Assembly (NCBI GenBank): GCA_023974075.1 | Contig: CM043807.1 | Location: 2,505,407-2,569,406 of the forward strand | Direction of reading: 5' to 3' | Source of the DNA: Chaenocephalus aceratus | Taxonomy: Eukaryota; Chordata; Actinopteri; Perciformes; Channichthyidae | Length of the DNA: 64,000 nt | Shown here: in pieces, positions 20,045-31,058 of the stretch | Layout of the letters: every line of letters starts with the position of its first letter | How positions within the stretch are numbered: position 1 is the stretch's first letter | Translations under genes and position numbers: made by a program | The notes under the pieces: generated by a model | Database searches by the model: none | Told to the model about the DNA's origin: nothing | What the model saw: only the letters and a program-made list of their open reading frames with translations

Positions 20045-22030
20045 TATAATAATAATAATAATGCATTACATTTTTTTTATTAGAGCACTTTTACAGGTGC
20101 GCTTTACCAACCCAGTCTCATAAAAAAACGTGTAATAATAACGTGTTGGTCCACAACGTAGGACGTAGTATTTCTACAAAAACGCCTTGTAAAAATTGTA
20201 AAATCCCTACGTTTTTTTTCACCATTCATTCCAATGGCTGGCGTCTATGTCACGTGATCTTCACATTTCTCCCTGCAGAAAAAAACAACATGGCCGAACT
20301 TCGTTTTATTCTCGGTATAAAATGCCTATTTAAAGTTAGTTTGGCCATTAAAATGCGTTTTGATGTCATTTGATGCGAGAAATATGAGTTGTTATTTCAG
20401 ATTATGTGTGCAGTGGATGTACATGATCTTTAGTTTGCTAGTTATTACGAAGATTACTTCAGGAAATTGTGTCGATACAACGTTTTCATTGTTACCAAGG
20501 TGGTTGCTAGGGACGCTGCTATCGATATTATTTCTGTTATGTTGTGTAACTGTTTAATGGTGTTATCTTTATTGCTACCCCCTTCCCCGTCAATGTATAG
20601 TGTTGTTCCACAGCGCAAACGTATTAGTTTAACAAAATCTGCATCTAAAATTGTGGCATATACGTTATTTTCCCCTGTGCAATTCCAGTCTCACATCTCA
20701 CAGCACATCGTCATTAACAAATACCGTAAACAGACCGAAAACACTTTATTCCGAGTGTACTTGCTTCTCTCTTTGAAAGTCATCACATAACGGCATTGTA
20801 ATACACGGTTCGGCTGCATTAAATATTACATATCTGCCGTAGTTCTGTATTTATAGAGTCCTGATGAGAAGACTTCTAGACAAACATGAGGAACTGAAAA
20901 CGTGACATGTATCATAAATATATCAGCCATTAAACAACATCTTACATTTCTTTTCACACAATACGTCTCCTTGCAGTATCAACACTATACGGGGTGGACC
21001 CGTTCAAATCCAGGTTTGGGCAGTCTGCCGTGGTTCCATCCCATTTCAAGTGCTGTTCGACGCTCTGCACACTCTCCAATCACAGAGCTTGAGGACTATC
21101 ACGGGGTTTGTCAAGCGAAGCGGAGAGAATACTTACTTCCGGGTGTAATATTCTCTAAAGCAAATGAGCTGCTCCGGTCCTGACGGACTCCAACTTGTGT
21201 TTATTAATCAAACAAATAAATAAACACAAGGATAATTATGTGTTATTGTTGAGTACATGGAGAATTGCACAGGGGAAAATAACGTATGCCACAATTTTAG
21301 ATACGGATTTTGTTAAACTAATACGTTTGCGCTGTGGACCAACACTATACTTTGACGGGGAAGGGGGTAGCAATAAAGATAACACCATTAAACAGTTACA
21401 CAACATAACAGAAATAATATTGATAGCAGCGTCCCTAGCAACCACCTTGGTAACAATGAAAACGTTGTATAGACACAATTTCCTGAAGTAATCTTCGTAA
21501 TAACTAGCAAACTAAAGATCATGTACATCCACTGCACACATAATCTGAAATAACAACTCATATTTCTCGCATCAAATGACATCAAAACGCATTTTAATCG
21601 CCAAACTAACCTTAAAATAGGCATTTTCCACCGAGAATAAAACGAAGTTCGGCCATGTTGTTTTTTTCTGCAGGGAGAAATGTGAAGATCACGTGACATA
21701 GACGCCATTGGAATGAATGGTGAAAAAAAACGTAGGGATCTTACAATTTCAGAGGCGTTTTTGTAGAAATACTACGTCCTACGTTGTGGACCAACGTAGT
21801 TATTACACGTTTTTTTGTGAGACTGGGTTGGCTTTACACGTACACATTACTCATATCAGACATGTAAGAGCCATTACTGTGGACATCACCCACAGGAGCA
21901 AATGCGGGTAGAGTGTCTTGCCCAAGGACACAGCGGCCTGACGCAGTGGCGGCCGAGGCGGGTTTCGAACTGGAGTTCACCAACGCCCCTTGATCTGATG
22001 ATCAACGCTCTGCGCCAAAACCGCCATTAT
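20045..22030 (-). mobile_element. tRNA-derived SINE, split by a foldback element
   Basis: On the minus strand the head at about 22030-21957 has an A-box-like TGGCGCAGAGCG and a B-box-like AGTTCGAAACC at tRNA spacing. It continues through CTTGGGCAAGACACTC and ACATGTCTGATATGAGTAATGTG to GTAAAGC. The 3' part resumes beyond the inserted element (20107-20045) with GCGCACCTGTAAAAGTGC and an (ATT)n tail. The 3' end resembles L2-type tails, consistent with LINE-dependent retroposition. A related tail lies at 62222-62335. Confidence 0.85.
20108..21830. mobile_element. 1.72-kb foldback element with about 570-bp inverted arms
   Basis: The ends CAACCCAGTCTCA and TGAGACTGGGTTG are exact inverses apart from one base, flanked by a perfect 7-bp duplication GCTTTAC (20101-20107 and 21831-21837). 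The left arm 20108-20685 and right arm 21262-21830 are inverted copies at roughly 94-95% identity by eye. The spacer 20686-21261 is unique. Each arm contains MAELRFIL after a good start context (ACAACATGG). Each arm also has an open frame of about 65-80 codons sharing YNVFIVTKVVARDAAI, which differs only slightly between arms. The superfamily is uncertain; a 7-bp duplication is not standard for hAT. Confidence 0.88.
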
Positions 22031-23142
22031 ACCATTATAATGATTTCATAGGAATGATCCGCGCTGCCACAGCTAGTTTCTACACATTTCATCATCTGTT
22101 ATAGGGGTATAGTGAAGTCACATATTTTCCATTGGCAGCCAAAAATAATAATGTAGAAATGGAATTGATTCTGGCTCGCTGTGCGGGGGTGCAGGAGGTC
22201 TCTGAGCCTCCTCCCCCCTCCTCACCTGTACTGGCTCTCTCTCCGCCCTGACGCTCTCTCTGTGGAGGTCACACACTGCATCTTAAGACGTTTGCTCCTC
22301 AAGGTTAGCAAAGCAAACGTAATCCCGCTCTCAGGCCTGTGTCACGGCGGCTGGCCTTTGGAATATTGCTTATCCTTCCTGAGCTCTCTCAATTAGCTTT
22401 TAATTTGGGAAAGGTCACAGATAACCACTTCTCTCCTCCTCCTCCGTGTCATCGGTTTCTCCCTCACTGTGCTTCAGTCTGCAAACGGCACCTTTCCTCC
22501 ATGTCACTGTTACTGAGGCGCGCAGGACATGCACGTGTTTTGTTAATTATTTTAAAACTGAACTTTTACTCTGCAGTGCAACTATTTACAGTTCCTGCTA
22601 AACCTGATTCAAACCCATGATACCACCAGAGGAACACGCAGAATGGACGAGCACCAACAGCTAATAATCTGCCGTTATAATGCTTCATATTATTCAACAA
22701 TTAAACAATTCTACTGTTACATTATTTATTTGCTTCTTGGATTGAATAATAGTCTGATTATCGACACTCGTTCATTTGTACGGGGCAGTTTGTTTTTTTC
22801 ACATTTTGTCAACACGTTCCGCATAATTGTATTAGTTTAGTTAGTTCACGTTAGTTACAAATACAAATAAGACATATAAGTACACGTCCATGGGTACAAA
22901 TAAGTAGCAGCATTTTAAAAGCGTGTTGAGATGGTATATCATTATGTGAGGCACATCATAGTGATCGTTGCAACACAAGCAGGATGTAGAAGAGCACCAA
23001 CACAGCCTGAAGGCAGTGCTGGGAGGCTGCACACGTCCTGAGGAGGAACAGGATGAGTTGTCATGGTGAATGAGTGATCCCCCCCCACTCACTCTGCATG
23101 AACTACAACATGTTGCATGTATGATGACTCCGCTGTGACTTT
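22031..23142. other. Intronic sequence, possible conserved non-coding block
   Basis: No exon is supported. 22330-22560 is less AT-rich, free of simple repeats and has homeodomain-like TAAT sites (CAATTAGCTTTTAATTTGGG). Such a composition is compatible with a regulatory conserved element, which I cannot test here. Confidence 0.35.
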
Positions 23143-23400
23143 AAAGGTCCCCTTTTATGCAAAATGCACTTTGTAATGTATGGTATACATATGGATTGCC
23201 AGAAACACTTCCGCAGAGGGGCGTGGCCAGCAGCAGCTCATTAGCATTTAAAGCTACAGACACAGAATCAGCACTCGGGTTTATGGGATGCTGCCATGAT
23301 CCATTTGGTGTTTCAGCCAATCAGAGACAGTTCTGTATATATCTGACACCTGTGACATATTGTTGGAAAAGAGAGTAATAGCGGACCTAAGATAGAACAC
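23143..23400 (+). mobile_element. MITE of the GGTCCCC / TGCAAAATGCACTTTG family
   Basis: The start TTTAAAGGTCCCCTTTTATG followed by CAAAATGCACTTTGTAATG matches the inverted terminus at 10684-10735. The interior (GGGGCGTGGCC, CAGCCAATCAGAGAC) is typical of short non-coding fish elements. The right boundary is a guess. Confidence 0.6.
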
Positions 23401-23601
23401 ATTCGAACCTGTTGAATATAAGTTTGAATATATGACCAAAATCCTGTCCAAAGAAGAAAGAAATGTTTCACTGAAGAACATCAGCAGAGGAAATGCTCTA
23501 ATGCAGGCGAACACATCCTCTTCCGGGAATTTCATTTCGTATCCCTGTTTTGTTTAACGGAGTTCTATACAGGCAACGTCCTTAGTTCCTACATACTACA
23601 T

Positions 23602-23625
23602 ATACATACATACATACATACATAC
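23602..23625. repeat. (TACA)n short tandem repeat
   Basis: Six near-perfect CATA/TACA units. Confidence 0.9.
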
Positions 23626-24524
23626 TTGTTATCTTCCTATTATTGTATTAAACTGTTATACTGAGAAACAGATCAGCCAAATACCTGTTTGGGTTTTTTC
23701 AAATAAGTCAGCGAAGCTTCTGTAATTGTTTGATGAACCGTCTGAATGCTGTGTTATTGATGGTGGTGGGCCGCTCGGTGATCGATGCCCCGTGCCGCGG
23801 GGTGTGTGGATGTGCGGCGGTGTGTGATTGGAGATTAGCATGTGTGAGATGGTGATTTACAGACCAGGCTCTGAGCGCCTGCGTGCTCTTCTCTTACAGA
23901 AATGATATCGCCACAATTATGAATATGTTGCTTCTGCGGACGGCAGTGTGAGGAATTGGAGAAGTGAGTCGGAATGTATTAAAGTGGAAGTATACCGGGG
24001 GGGCAGTTGATGTAATGAATGTTGTGGGAAAAGGGCTGCTTTGGATTTATTCCCTTTCATAAATCATATTTATATTTCTGCTTGTTTACTCTTTTATACC
24101 ACAGCCTTGTTTATTATTTGTTCTAGGTACTGCACTACATATCCGTACATGTTCTCTATCTTGCTTTGTGCCTTGCCCCCCATGCGCAGTCTAAATATAT
24201 TCCCCCTCCCCCTCTGTGTTGCATCGCTCATGATCTGTGTTTAGATCAGGAGACAGTGTGTCCTCGCAGCACTGCACACACTCTACAGATGAATGGCTCG
24301 TGGCTCTTATCCCGCAGGCTGGAAGTGTTTCATATATTTCAATCTGAATCCTTACTCTGCCCTATTTCCTTCCTGGGCGGGAGATAACTAAATACATAAA
24401 TAACATGTTGCTAAGTCAGCACATTTTTTAGCATGACAATTTCCTGTTCTCCAAACCAGCATGAGAAAACAATTTGAACTGAAGGTCCACTTACTCGCTT
24501 GTTCCAGAGCTTTGGACCCTACCA
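23626..24524. other. Intronic sequence, nothing recognised
   Basis: No coding or mobile-element signature could be supported. Confidence 0.5.
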
Positions 24525-25110
24525 CTACTACTCAGATCCTTAATTAAGTAAAAGTACACATACTATGGTCTTAAAGAACTTTATTGCAGGTACAGTCATT
24601 ATTTCAAAATGGTATGTGTAAGTAAAAGGACAAAGTATATCAAAGTACTCATTCTGAACAATGACACATTTCATAATAATATGAGGTACAGAAGTATAAC
24701 CAGCTAAGTATACTTAAAGTAGTGACAGACAGTAAAAGTAGTCGTTGTGCAGATTGATCCATTTCAGAATAATATATATGATATGTTTTATAATGATTGA
24801 TCATTAAAGTGTTCTCAAAGCTGGTGAAGGTGCAGCTAGTCTGAAGTACTTTGTAGACTGCAGGGTAGCTGGTGGATTTACTCCAGGTGGAACTAAAGTC
24901 TGATTCAACACTTGGTTATATTTCACATCATTCATCCACATCTGAGAAGTAACTAAAGGGATTAAATACATGTAGTGGAGGAAAGAACACCATTTACCTC
25001 TGAACTGAAGTGGAGTAGAAGACCAAAGTAGCAACAAATGAAAATACTCAAGTAAAGTACAAGTATCTCAAATGTGTACTTAAGTACAGTACTTGAGTAA
25101 ATGTACAGTA
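24525..25110. mobile_element. TACT-rich MITE, longer member
   Basis: It has the family look of 1680-2220: TAAGTAAAAGTACACATAC at the left and CTTGAGTAAATGTACAGTA at the right, with AAGTA motifs throughout. The left end CTACCACTACTACTCAG and right boundary are degenerate and no target duplication is visible. Confidence 0.65.
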
Positions 25111-25117
25111 TCAATCC

Positions 25118-25240
25118 CGGACATGTCCGGCTGTCCTCCCTGGAGCAGCCTGCTCTGCCAGCCTCCCCCCCCCCATCTGAGGGTCTGCTCTGCCAGCTCC
25201 TCATCCCCCCCCTCCCATCTGAGGGTCTGCTCTGCCAGTC

Positions 25241-25322
<82 letters not shown>

Positions 25323-25392
25323 ACCTGAGGGTCTGCTCTGCCAGCTCCACCCCCCCCCCCCCCCACCTGAGGGTCTGCTCTGCCAGCAGGGT
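25118..25392. repeat. Minisatellite with an 81-base C homopolymer
   Basis: The unit CTGAGGGTCTGCTCTGCCAG appears four times (from 25177, 25220, 25325 and 25366). A truncated CTGCTCTGCCAG copy lies at 25150. The units are separated by C runs of varied length. One C run is 25242-25322, 81 consecutive bases, and another is 25352-25364. The minus strand would be an exceptional poly-G tract. This produces long Pro, Gly or Cys frames that are not genes. Confidence 0.95.
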
Positions 25393-25544
25393 GTCTCTGC
25401 CCACAGTGTCCCTGTTGGGGAGATGTAATGGGGCATAACTGCAGTCCTCCAAGCAGAGGGGTTTCCCGCCAGGTCCCCCGTGAGTTAGATGAAAGCAATT
25501 ATATCAGGTTGAACCTAATATTTTTTATTTGAAGTTTTTTAGTG

Positions 25545-25550
25545 CACACA

Positions 25551-25612
<62 letters not shown>
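25545..25612. repeat. (CA)n microsatellite
   Basis: About 34 CA units with one TA interruption. Confidence 0.97.
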
Positions 25613-25614
<2 letters not shown>

Positions 25615-25696
25615 TGAGATGTGTCCGAGGGAGCCATCTCATCTGTCGTTGTTGTCTCTCATTGAGGACTGGAGTGTTTCACAGCTAATCCATACA

Positions 25697-25823
25697 GTGT
25701 GTGTGTGTGTGTGTGTGTGTGTGTTGGTGGTGTGTGTGTGTGTGTTGGTGTGGTGGGTGTGTGTGTGTGTGGGGTGTGTGTGTGTGTGTGTTGTGTGTGT
25801 GTGTGGGTGTGTGTGTGTGTGTG
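25697..25823. repeat. (TG)n imperfect microsatellite
   Basis: A TG array broken by GGTGG and GGG interruptions, about 85 bp from an oppositely oriented CA array. Confidence 0.96.
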
Positions 25824-27220
25824 GACATAATCAGGATGAGTGATGCTTGTAATTATGTTAGTCATTATTAAACATACAATAATTAGGCTCATTTCAGGCA
25901 AATGAACGCCTTGCATAATGTAAAGGCATTAGAATTGAGAACCGTTTCCATGATCATTTACAAATGCATGCTGTTTAGTTCCCCAAGTGAAAAGAATCCA
26001 ATGCTCGCTCTGGTTCTGCTTCAAACCGGTCTGGGTACAATGGAAGTTGTGATAGAGGAATCAAATACAATGACGTCATGTGCGTTCTGTAATTTTTTAA
26101 TTACCATAAAGCACATATTATAATTCATTTTGTTGTCAGATTTGTACCTATTTTTTTGTATATTCCAAATTCGATGAAATATGTCTCTTTATGTTGAGTC
26201 TTATAATACTTTGAAATAGGCAATACACGGTTCTGGTTCCTTTTCTGAACTTAATCTGTTGTACCTTTTTTTATCAATGAATTCGATGTGTGTAAAGTAT
26301 GTTTAGTTTGGTTGCTAGGCCTCACTGCAGCAGCCTCTGGATCGCGGTGTTGCTACGTGTGTTCTCTTGTCACCGTCATGTCCCATTGGCTGCCCCATTA
26401 GTCATTGGCCCCTTTGATTTAGAGAGACGTGTTACGGCACCTAGCATCACGTCAAGCCATGCTGTCACAGTACAGCTTCGCATCTTATTCATACTGTTCC
26501 TATTGTTCCAGTTCTCCAACGCGCCTGCTGACACATCTGTTCTTGTGTTGTCTGCTGACTTCTGACAGCAGGACTGAAGCTCTGAAGCTCTGAAGCTCTG
26601 AAGCTCTGAAGCTCTGAATCTCTGTGCTTTCAATGATACTGTCTTACTCTGGGCTGACACATTAGCCTAAGGCCTGCAGGAAAGAGTCATTAGTGATCAA
26701 GTACCATCTCTACACCAATATAAAATGTTGAAACGACCAATTGATGACAGTATTGAAGAATATTGGAACAAATGTACTAATCGTATATATTCAAGAGTAA
26801 TATATTTAATGTACTACTCGATGCGATCTGGGCCTCCATTTAATTTATAATGTGACAACGGCTCTCAATCTTTAAACTTGATGCAGCAAATTAAAATCAT
26901 AGATATTTAAATGAGCTTCGGTCGGACACCGTCCATGTGAGGATACGGGGACATCTAAACGTGTTTTGGCCAAATTAATTCAAAGTTAAATGAAATGTAT
27001 TGATTGAATTTAATCTGTGGTACATACCAATAGACTCATCGACGTTCTAATCGTCTTGTAGCAGCTGCAATAAACCAGCAGTGGGACATGGAAACATTTA
27101 TATCCAAAGTGGTGAAATCATAGTTTGAAAGAAATGTACCGCGTTCCGTCTGCAAGTAAACGTCATACTGATGATACTGTGTTGATGTTTTGCATCACTG
27201 ACATATGGGGGGAATTCTCT
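25824..27220. other. Intronic sequence with a 9-bp tandem repeat
   Basis: No gene is recognised. At 26573-26619 the unit CTCTGAAGC is repeated about five times. The rest is AT-rich without recognisable termini. Confidence 0.5.
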
Positions 27221-27783
<563 letters not shown>

Positions 27784-27883
27784 GTCGCATTAAGTTCACA
27801 TTCAGAGGAAATCTGTGGCAGAACGCATGTGTGGTGTCAAAGCAGGCCTGCAAACGCACACACACACACCACACACCATGTAT

Positions 27884-28120
27884 ACATCACTTCAGGGGAC
27901 ATTACATTGACTTACATGCATTTCCTGGAGACTTATCCTAACCTTAACCAACACATGCCTAACCCTAACCCTTAAACCTTACCCTTAACCTAACCCTTAA
28001 CCTAACCCTAATCCTAACCAAGTCTGCATCCTAAAATTAATGAGTCCCCTCATGGGACCTCCATGTTGTCCCCATGAGGGAGGTGAGTCCCCACACGTGA
28101 CTGGATAGTGATGGATAGTG
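27884..28120. repeat. Dispersed repeat with degenerate CCTAAC telomere-like units
   Basis: 27935-28020 is made of imperfect CCTAAC/CCTTAAC units (CCTAACCCTAACCCTTAAAC and variants). They are flanked by CATTACATTGACTTACATGC on the left and CATGGGACCTCCATGTTGTC on the right. The unit is not uniform CCCTAA. The flanks suggest a fish dispersed repeat, not a chromosome end. Confidence 0.7.
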
Positions 28121-28130
28121 ATGTTAGGCC

Positions 28131-28174
28131 ACACACACGCACACACACACACACACACACGCATACACACACAC

Positions 28175-28205
<31 letters not shown>

Positions 28206-28272
28206 TGCACACACACACATGCACGCACACACACACACACACACACACACGCGCGCGCACACACACACACAC
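28131..28272. repeat. (CA)n microsatellite with CGCGCG interruptions
   Basis: About 140 bp of CA with alternating CGCGCG and TGCA blocks, an alternating purine-pyrimidine tract able to form Z-DNA. Confidence 0.96.
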
Positions 28273-28364
28273 TGGTACACACAGTGACAGCTGTGGGCAT
28301 AAAGTGGCTGTTTGATGGAAGGGGTTCAAACAAGACGGCACTGTGTTTACTCTGCACTGACTGA

Positions 28365-28720
28365 CCGAGAGGAGGATAGGAAACAGGTAGAAGGAGAGGA
28401 GGAGATAGGAAACAGGTAGAAGGAGAGGAGGAGATAGGACAGAAGAGAGGAGGAAGAGACGGTGAACCAGCAGTCTGAGACATTGTTTACATTGATTAAA
28501 ATGGTGTTGAATACAATTTGGTGATGATTAGTGTTATTGTGAAAAAAAGGTTGCATAGAAGAAGACAAAGTTAGAGGGAGGCCCAATCAGAAAGACAGAA
28601 GAAGAAATGACTGTGGATAAAAAACAGGAAGAGGGGAGGAGGAGAGATGAAGGAGAGGAAGAGTGGAGGAAGTCAGGTCTGAGTTAGAGCGAGAAGAAGG
28701 TTAGAAGAAGAGCAGTGGGA
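28365..28720. repeat. Purine-rich tract with 29-bp tandem repeat
   Basis: AGGAAACAGGTAGAAGGAGA plus GGAGGAGAT is repeated twice in tandem near 28378-28435. The surrounding + strand is strongly GGAGGA-rich up to about 28720. Confidence 0.8.
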
Positions 28721-28955
28721 TGAGTAAAGTGGGAGGGGTCCTCTGAAGGAGACTCTTTCACCAGCTCCTTTAAGCCCTCCACAGGTCAGTGCCCCCCCCC
28801 CCCCCCAACGTACAGTGACAAGAGGAGAGCTTTGTGTGCAGGCTCTTCCTCTGATCACTGAGGATGAGCTCAGTCTGAGGCTGGTCCTGACTCACTGCAG
28901 AGCCAGCGTCCTCCGAGTCTCTCTCTAGTTCCTCCTTCTGAGGACTTGAAATACA

Positions 28956-29380
28956 TGTCCTAATATCTTGAACCACTTTTGATTTAAAAAAATGTTGGGC
29001 CTTTTTTAGCGGGATAGATTTGACAGGGGAACCGTTGTTTTTGGTAAAAAGAAGAAATAAAACATTGAAATATTTAAATAATACCCACTGTTGGCGTCCA
29101 ACTTCGTCCGCAGGTCGATCTTTGGTCCAGAAATGTCCGACAGTTTCCCTCCAGCCCGCTCGGAGAGACGGCTCAGAACCGGTCCTAATATTTAGAACTA
29201 CTACATTTTTGGGCCTTTTTTAGCGGGATGGATTTAATAGGGGAATTGTAGTTTCATTAAAAAAAAAACGTACCTGCATATGCAAACAATGTCGACATAT
29301 ATATTGAATCACCAATGTAGCATCAAACTTCGTCCAGAGGTCGATTTTCGGTCCAAAAATGTCCAACAATTGTTGTTGTC
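28956..29380. repeat. Two-copy tandem duplication of about 220 bp
   Basis: The first copy (about 28956-29180) and second (about 29182-29380) share TCCTAATAT, TTGGGCCTTTTTTAGCGGGA, AACTTCGTCC-AGGTCGAT and GGTCC-AAATGTCC in the same order. Divergence is visible (roughly 75-80% by eye), so the duplication is old. No coding function was seen. Confidence 0.75.
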
Positions 29381-30047
29381 TTGGTTTGATAAGCACTTTG
29401 AGTTACGTTTGTCTCTGCTTTATACATAGTTTGATCTGTGTGAGAAATATCATTTAATTTGCTCGGCTATGACGAGGAAGAAGATGAACACACACACTTG
29501 TCCTGTGGAGCCTCACTGGGACACACACAAGACACACTGAGGAGATGATGTCGTGATAAAAATGAAATGGCCATCTTGCAAACATCGATACCGAGGAGAC
29601 ACAAAGTCCATTTCTGTTTCTTCTGCTTGTTATTCATCATGAGTGTGAATCTGATCTGCCCGTCAAATCATCTCTCTGTGGAAATGAGAAACTGCCCTTC
29701 ACTGAAATGTGTTAGCTGTACCCGTTAGCGCTGTGCGGCTAACAGTGTTCAGCATTCAGCGTGTGAGTCAATGCTGTGTGTGTTCCTCAGACATTAAGTC
29801 TACATCATATCAGAGCGCTTTATGTCACACCACACATCCTCTGCAAAGAGCCTTTCCTTTCACTGTTACTGATACCGTGCACTGAGGAGATTACACATCG
29901 TGATATACATCAAATCATCTGCCGTCGTCTGAGCCGGGCGCGGGGCAGAGCAGATTACAGAGGAAATACACCGTTACATCTGGTTCTCCACATCTGCGCT
30001 TCCTGTTTGTTTTAGGGTCTGTGTGTATCATTCAGGAGAGGCTTCAG
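29381..30047. other. Intronic sequence, nothing recognised
   Basis: No exon or mobile element could be supported. Confidence 0.45.
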
Positions 30048-30074
30048 AGTGTGTGTGTGTGTGTGTGTGTGTGT
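30048..30074. repeat. (GT)n microsatellite
   Basis: A short pure array of about 13 units. Confidence 0.95.
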
Positions 30075-30556
30075 TCAGTGTGCGGTGCAGCACGTTACAG
30101 CACAGTATACTGCTGATGCTGAAACACCATTCCTTCTGTTGATTGACATCGTGGATCGTGTTGTGTTCAAACACCGCCAGAGGGAAACAATTGCACACAA
30201 TACTGAGGAGAGATTGCTTACAGATGTCACGAGGTGCTTTATGACTCTCCTCTGCCGCTCCATACATCAGGTGTTCGGTAGCGATACAAAACAATACATG
30301 TCACGTTTTTTAGGCTGATACTGTTTTCCAGGCTGATTTTTCAACAACACCCACACCCTCATCCAGGGGCAGGTGGATACAACAATCACTACGCAGTGAC
30401 TCACTCACTGTTGATACAACTTCTTTGTCTTGGAGGATCTGCGGAGGAATGTCAGCGGCATTATATCACAGGGTTGTGCTGTGGAGCCTGCTGCCAGAGA
30501 AGTGAGATTACACTACATCCTCAGGCCCTCGCTCACCATTCTGCTGATGGAGGCAG

Positions 30557-30557
<1 letters not shown>

Positions 30558-30589
<32 letters not shown>
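30558..30589. repeat. (CA)n microsatellite
   Basis: A short pure array of about 16 units. Confidence 0.95.
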
Positions 30590-30593
<4 letters not shown>

Positions 30594-30803
30594 GTGAACA
30601 GCAGAGGAGAAGCTGAAATAACTGGCGACCCAGACAGCAGTTATTTCTGATTTGAAGGTCAAAAGAACACACCGCTGCTCCAACATCGAAAACAATTTTG
30701 ATTTCAAGTGAAACAAGGTGTTTTCACTTGAAGTAAGTAACAAGAAAATAGATCCGTGGAATTTTGCCTGGTAAGATTTCTTGAAATACGATGGGATATT
30801 TAG

Positions 30804-31058
30804 TAGGGCTATTAAAAACGATTATTAAAAACGATATTCATTTACTTTGAAAACATCATTTATTGGAGAAATAAAATGTGAACAGTATGTTTGTAACAGT
30901 TGATTACCCTGAACTTTAAGTATAATTCAACTGAAAAACCAATACAAAAAAAGTAATAATAATACAAAAATAATCGTTTTATTTTGATTGCGTTGTTTTC
31001 GTAATCGTTGCAAGCCATAATCGTAATCGTTTAAAATACGATTGATTGAGCAGCCCTA
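30804..31058. mobile_element. hAT-type MITE, 255 bp
   Basis: The ends TAGGGCT and CAGCCCTA are inverted, and both flanks carry the perfect 8-bp duplication ATATTTAG (30796-30803, 31059-31066). The interior carries AACGATTATTAAAAACGAT and ATAATCGTAATCG motifs and no coding. It is a clean, small hAT derivative. Confidence 0.92.

Noticed and set aside
21957..22030. Possible tRNA gene
   Set aside because: The A- and B-box-like motifs are part of a SINE head followed by a SINE body and tail; no cloverleaf with a paired acceptor stem was found.
25118..25392. CRISPR-like repeat-spacer pattern
   Set aside because: The spacers are C homopolymers and the genome is eukaryotic; it is a minisatellite.
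24962..25498. Long Gly- or Pro-rich open frames
   Set aside because: They translate the C homopolymer and minisatellite and have no start context or splice support.
27950..28020. True telomere end
   Set aside because: Units are irregular and unique sequence follows on both sides.
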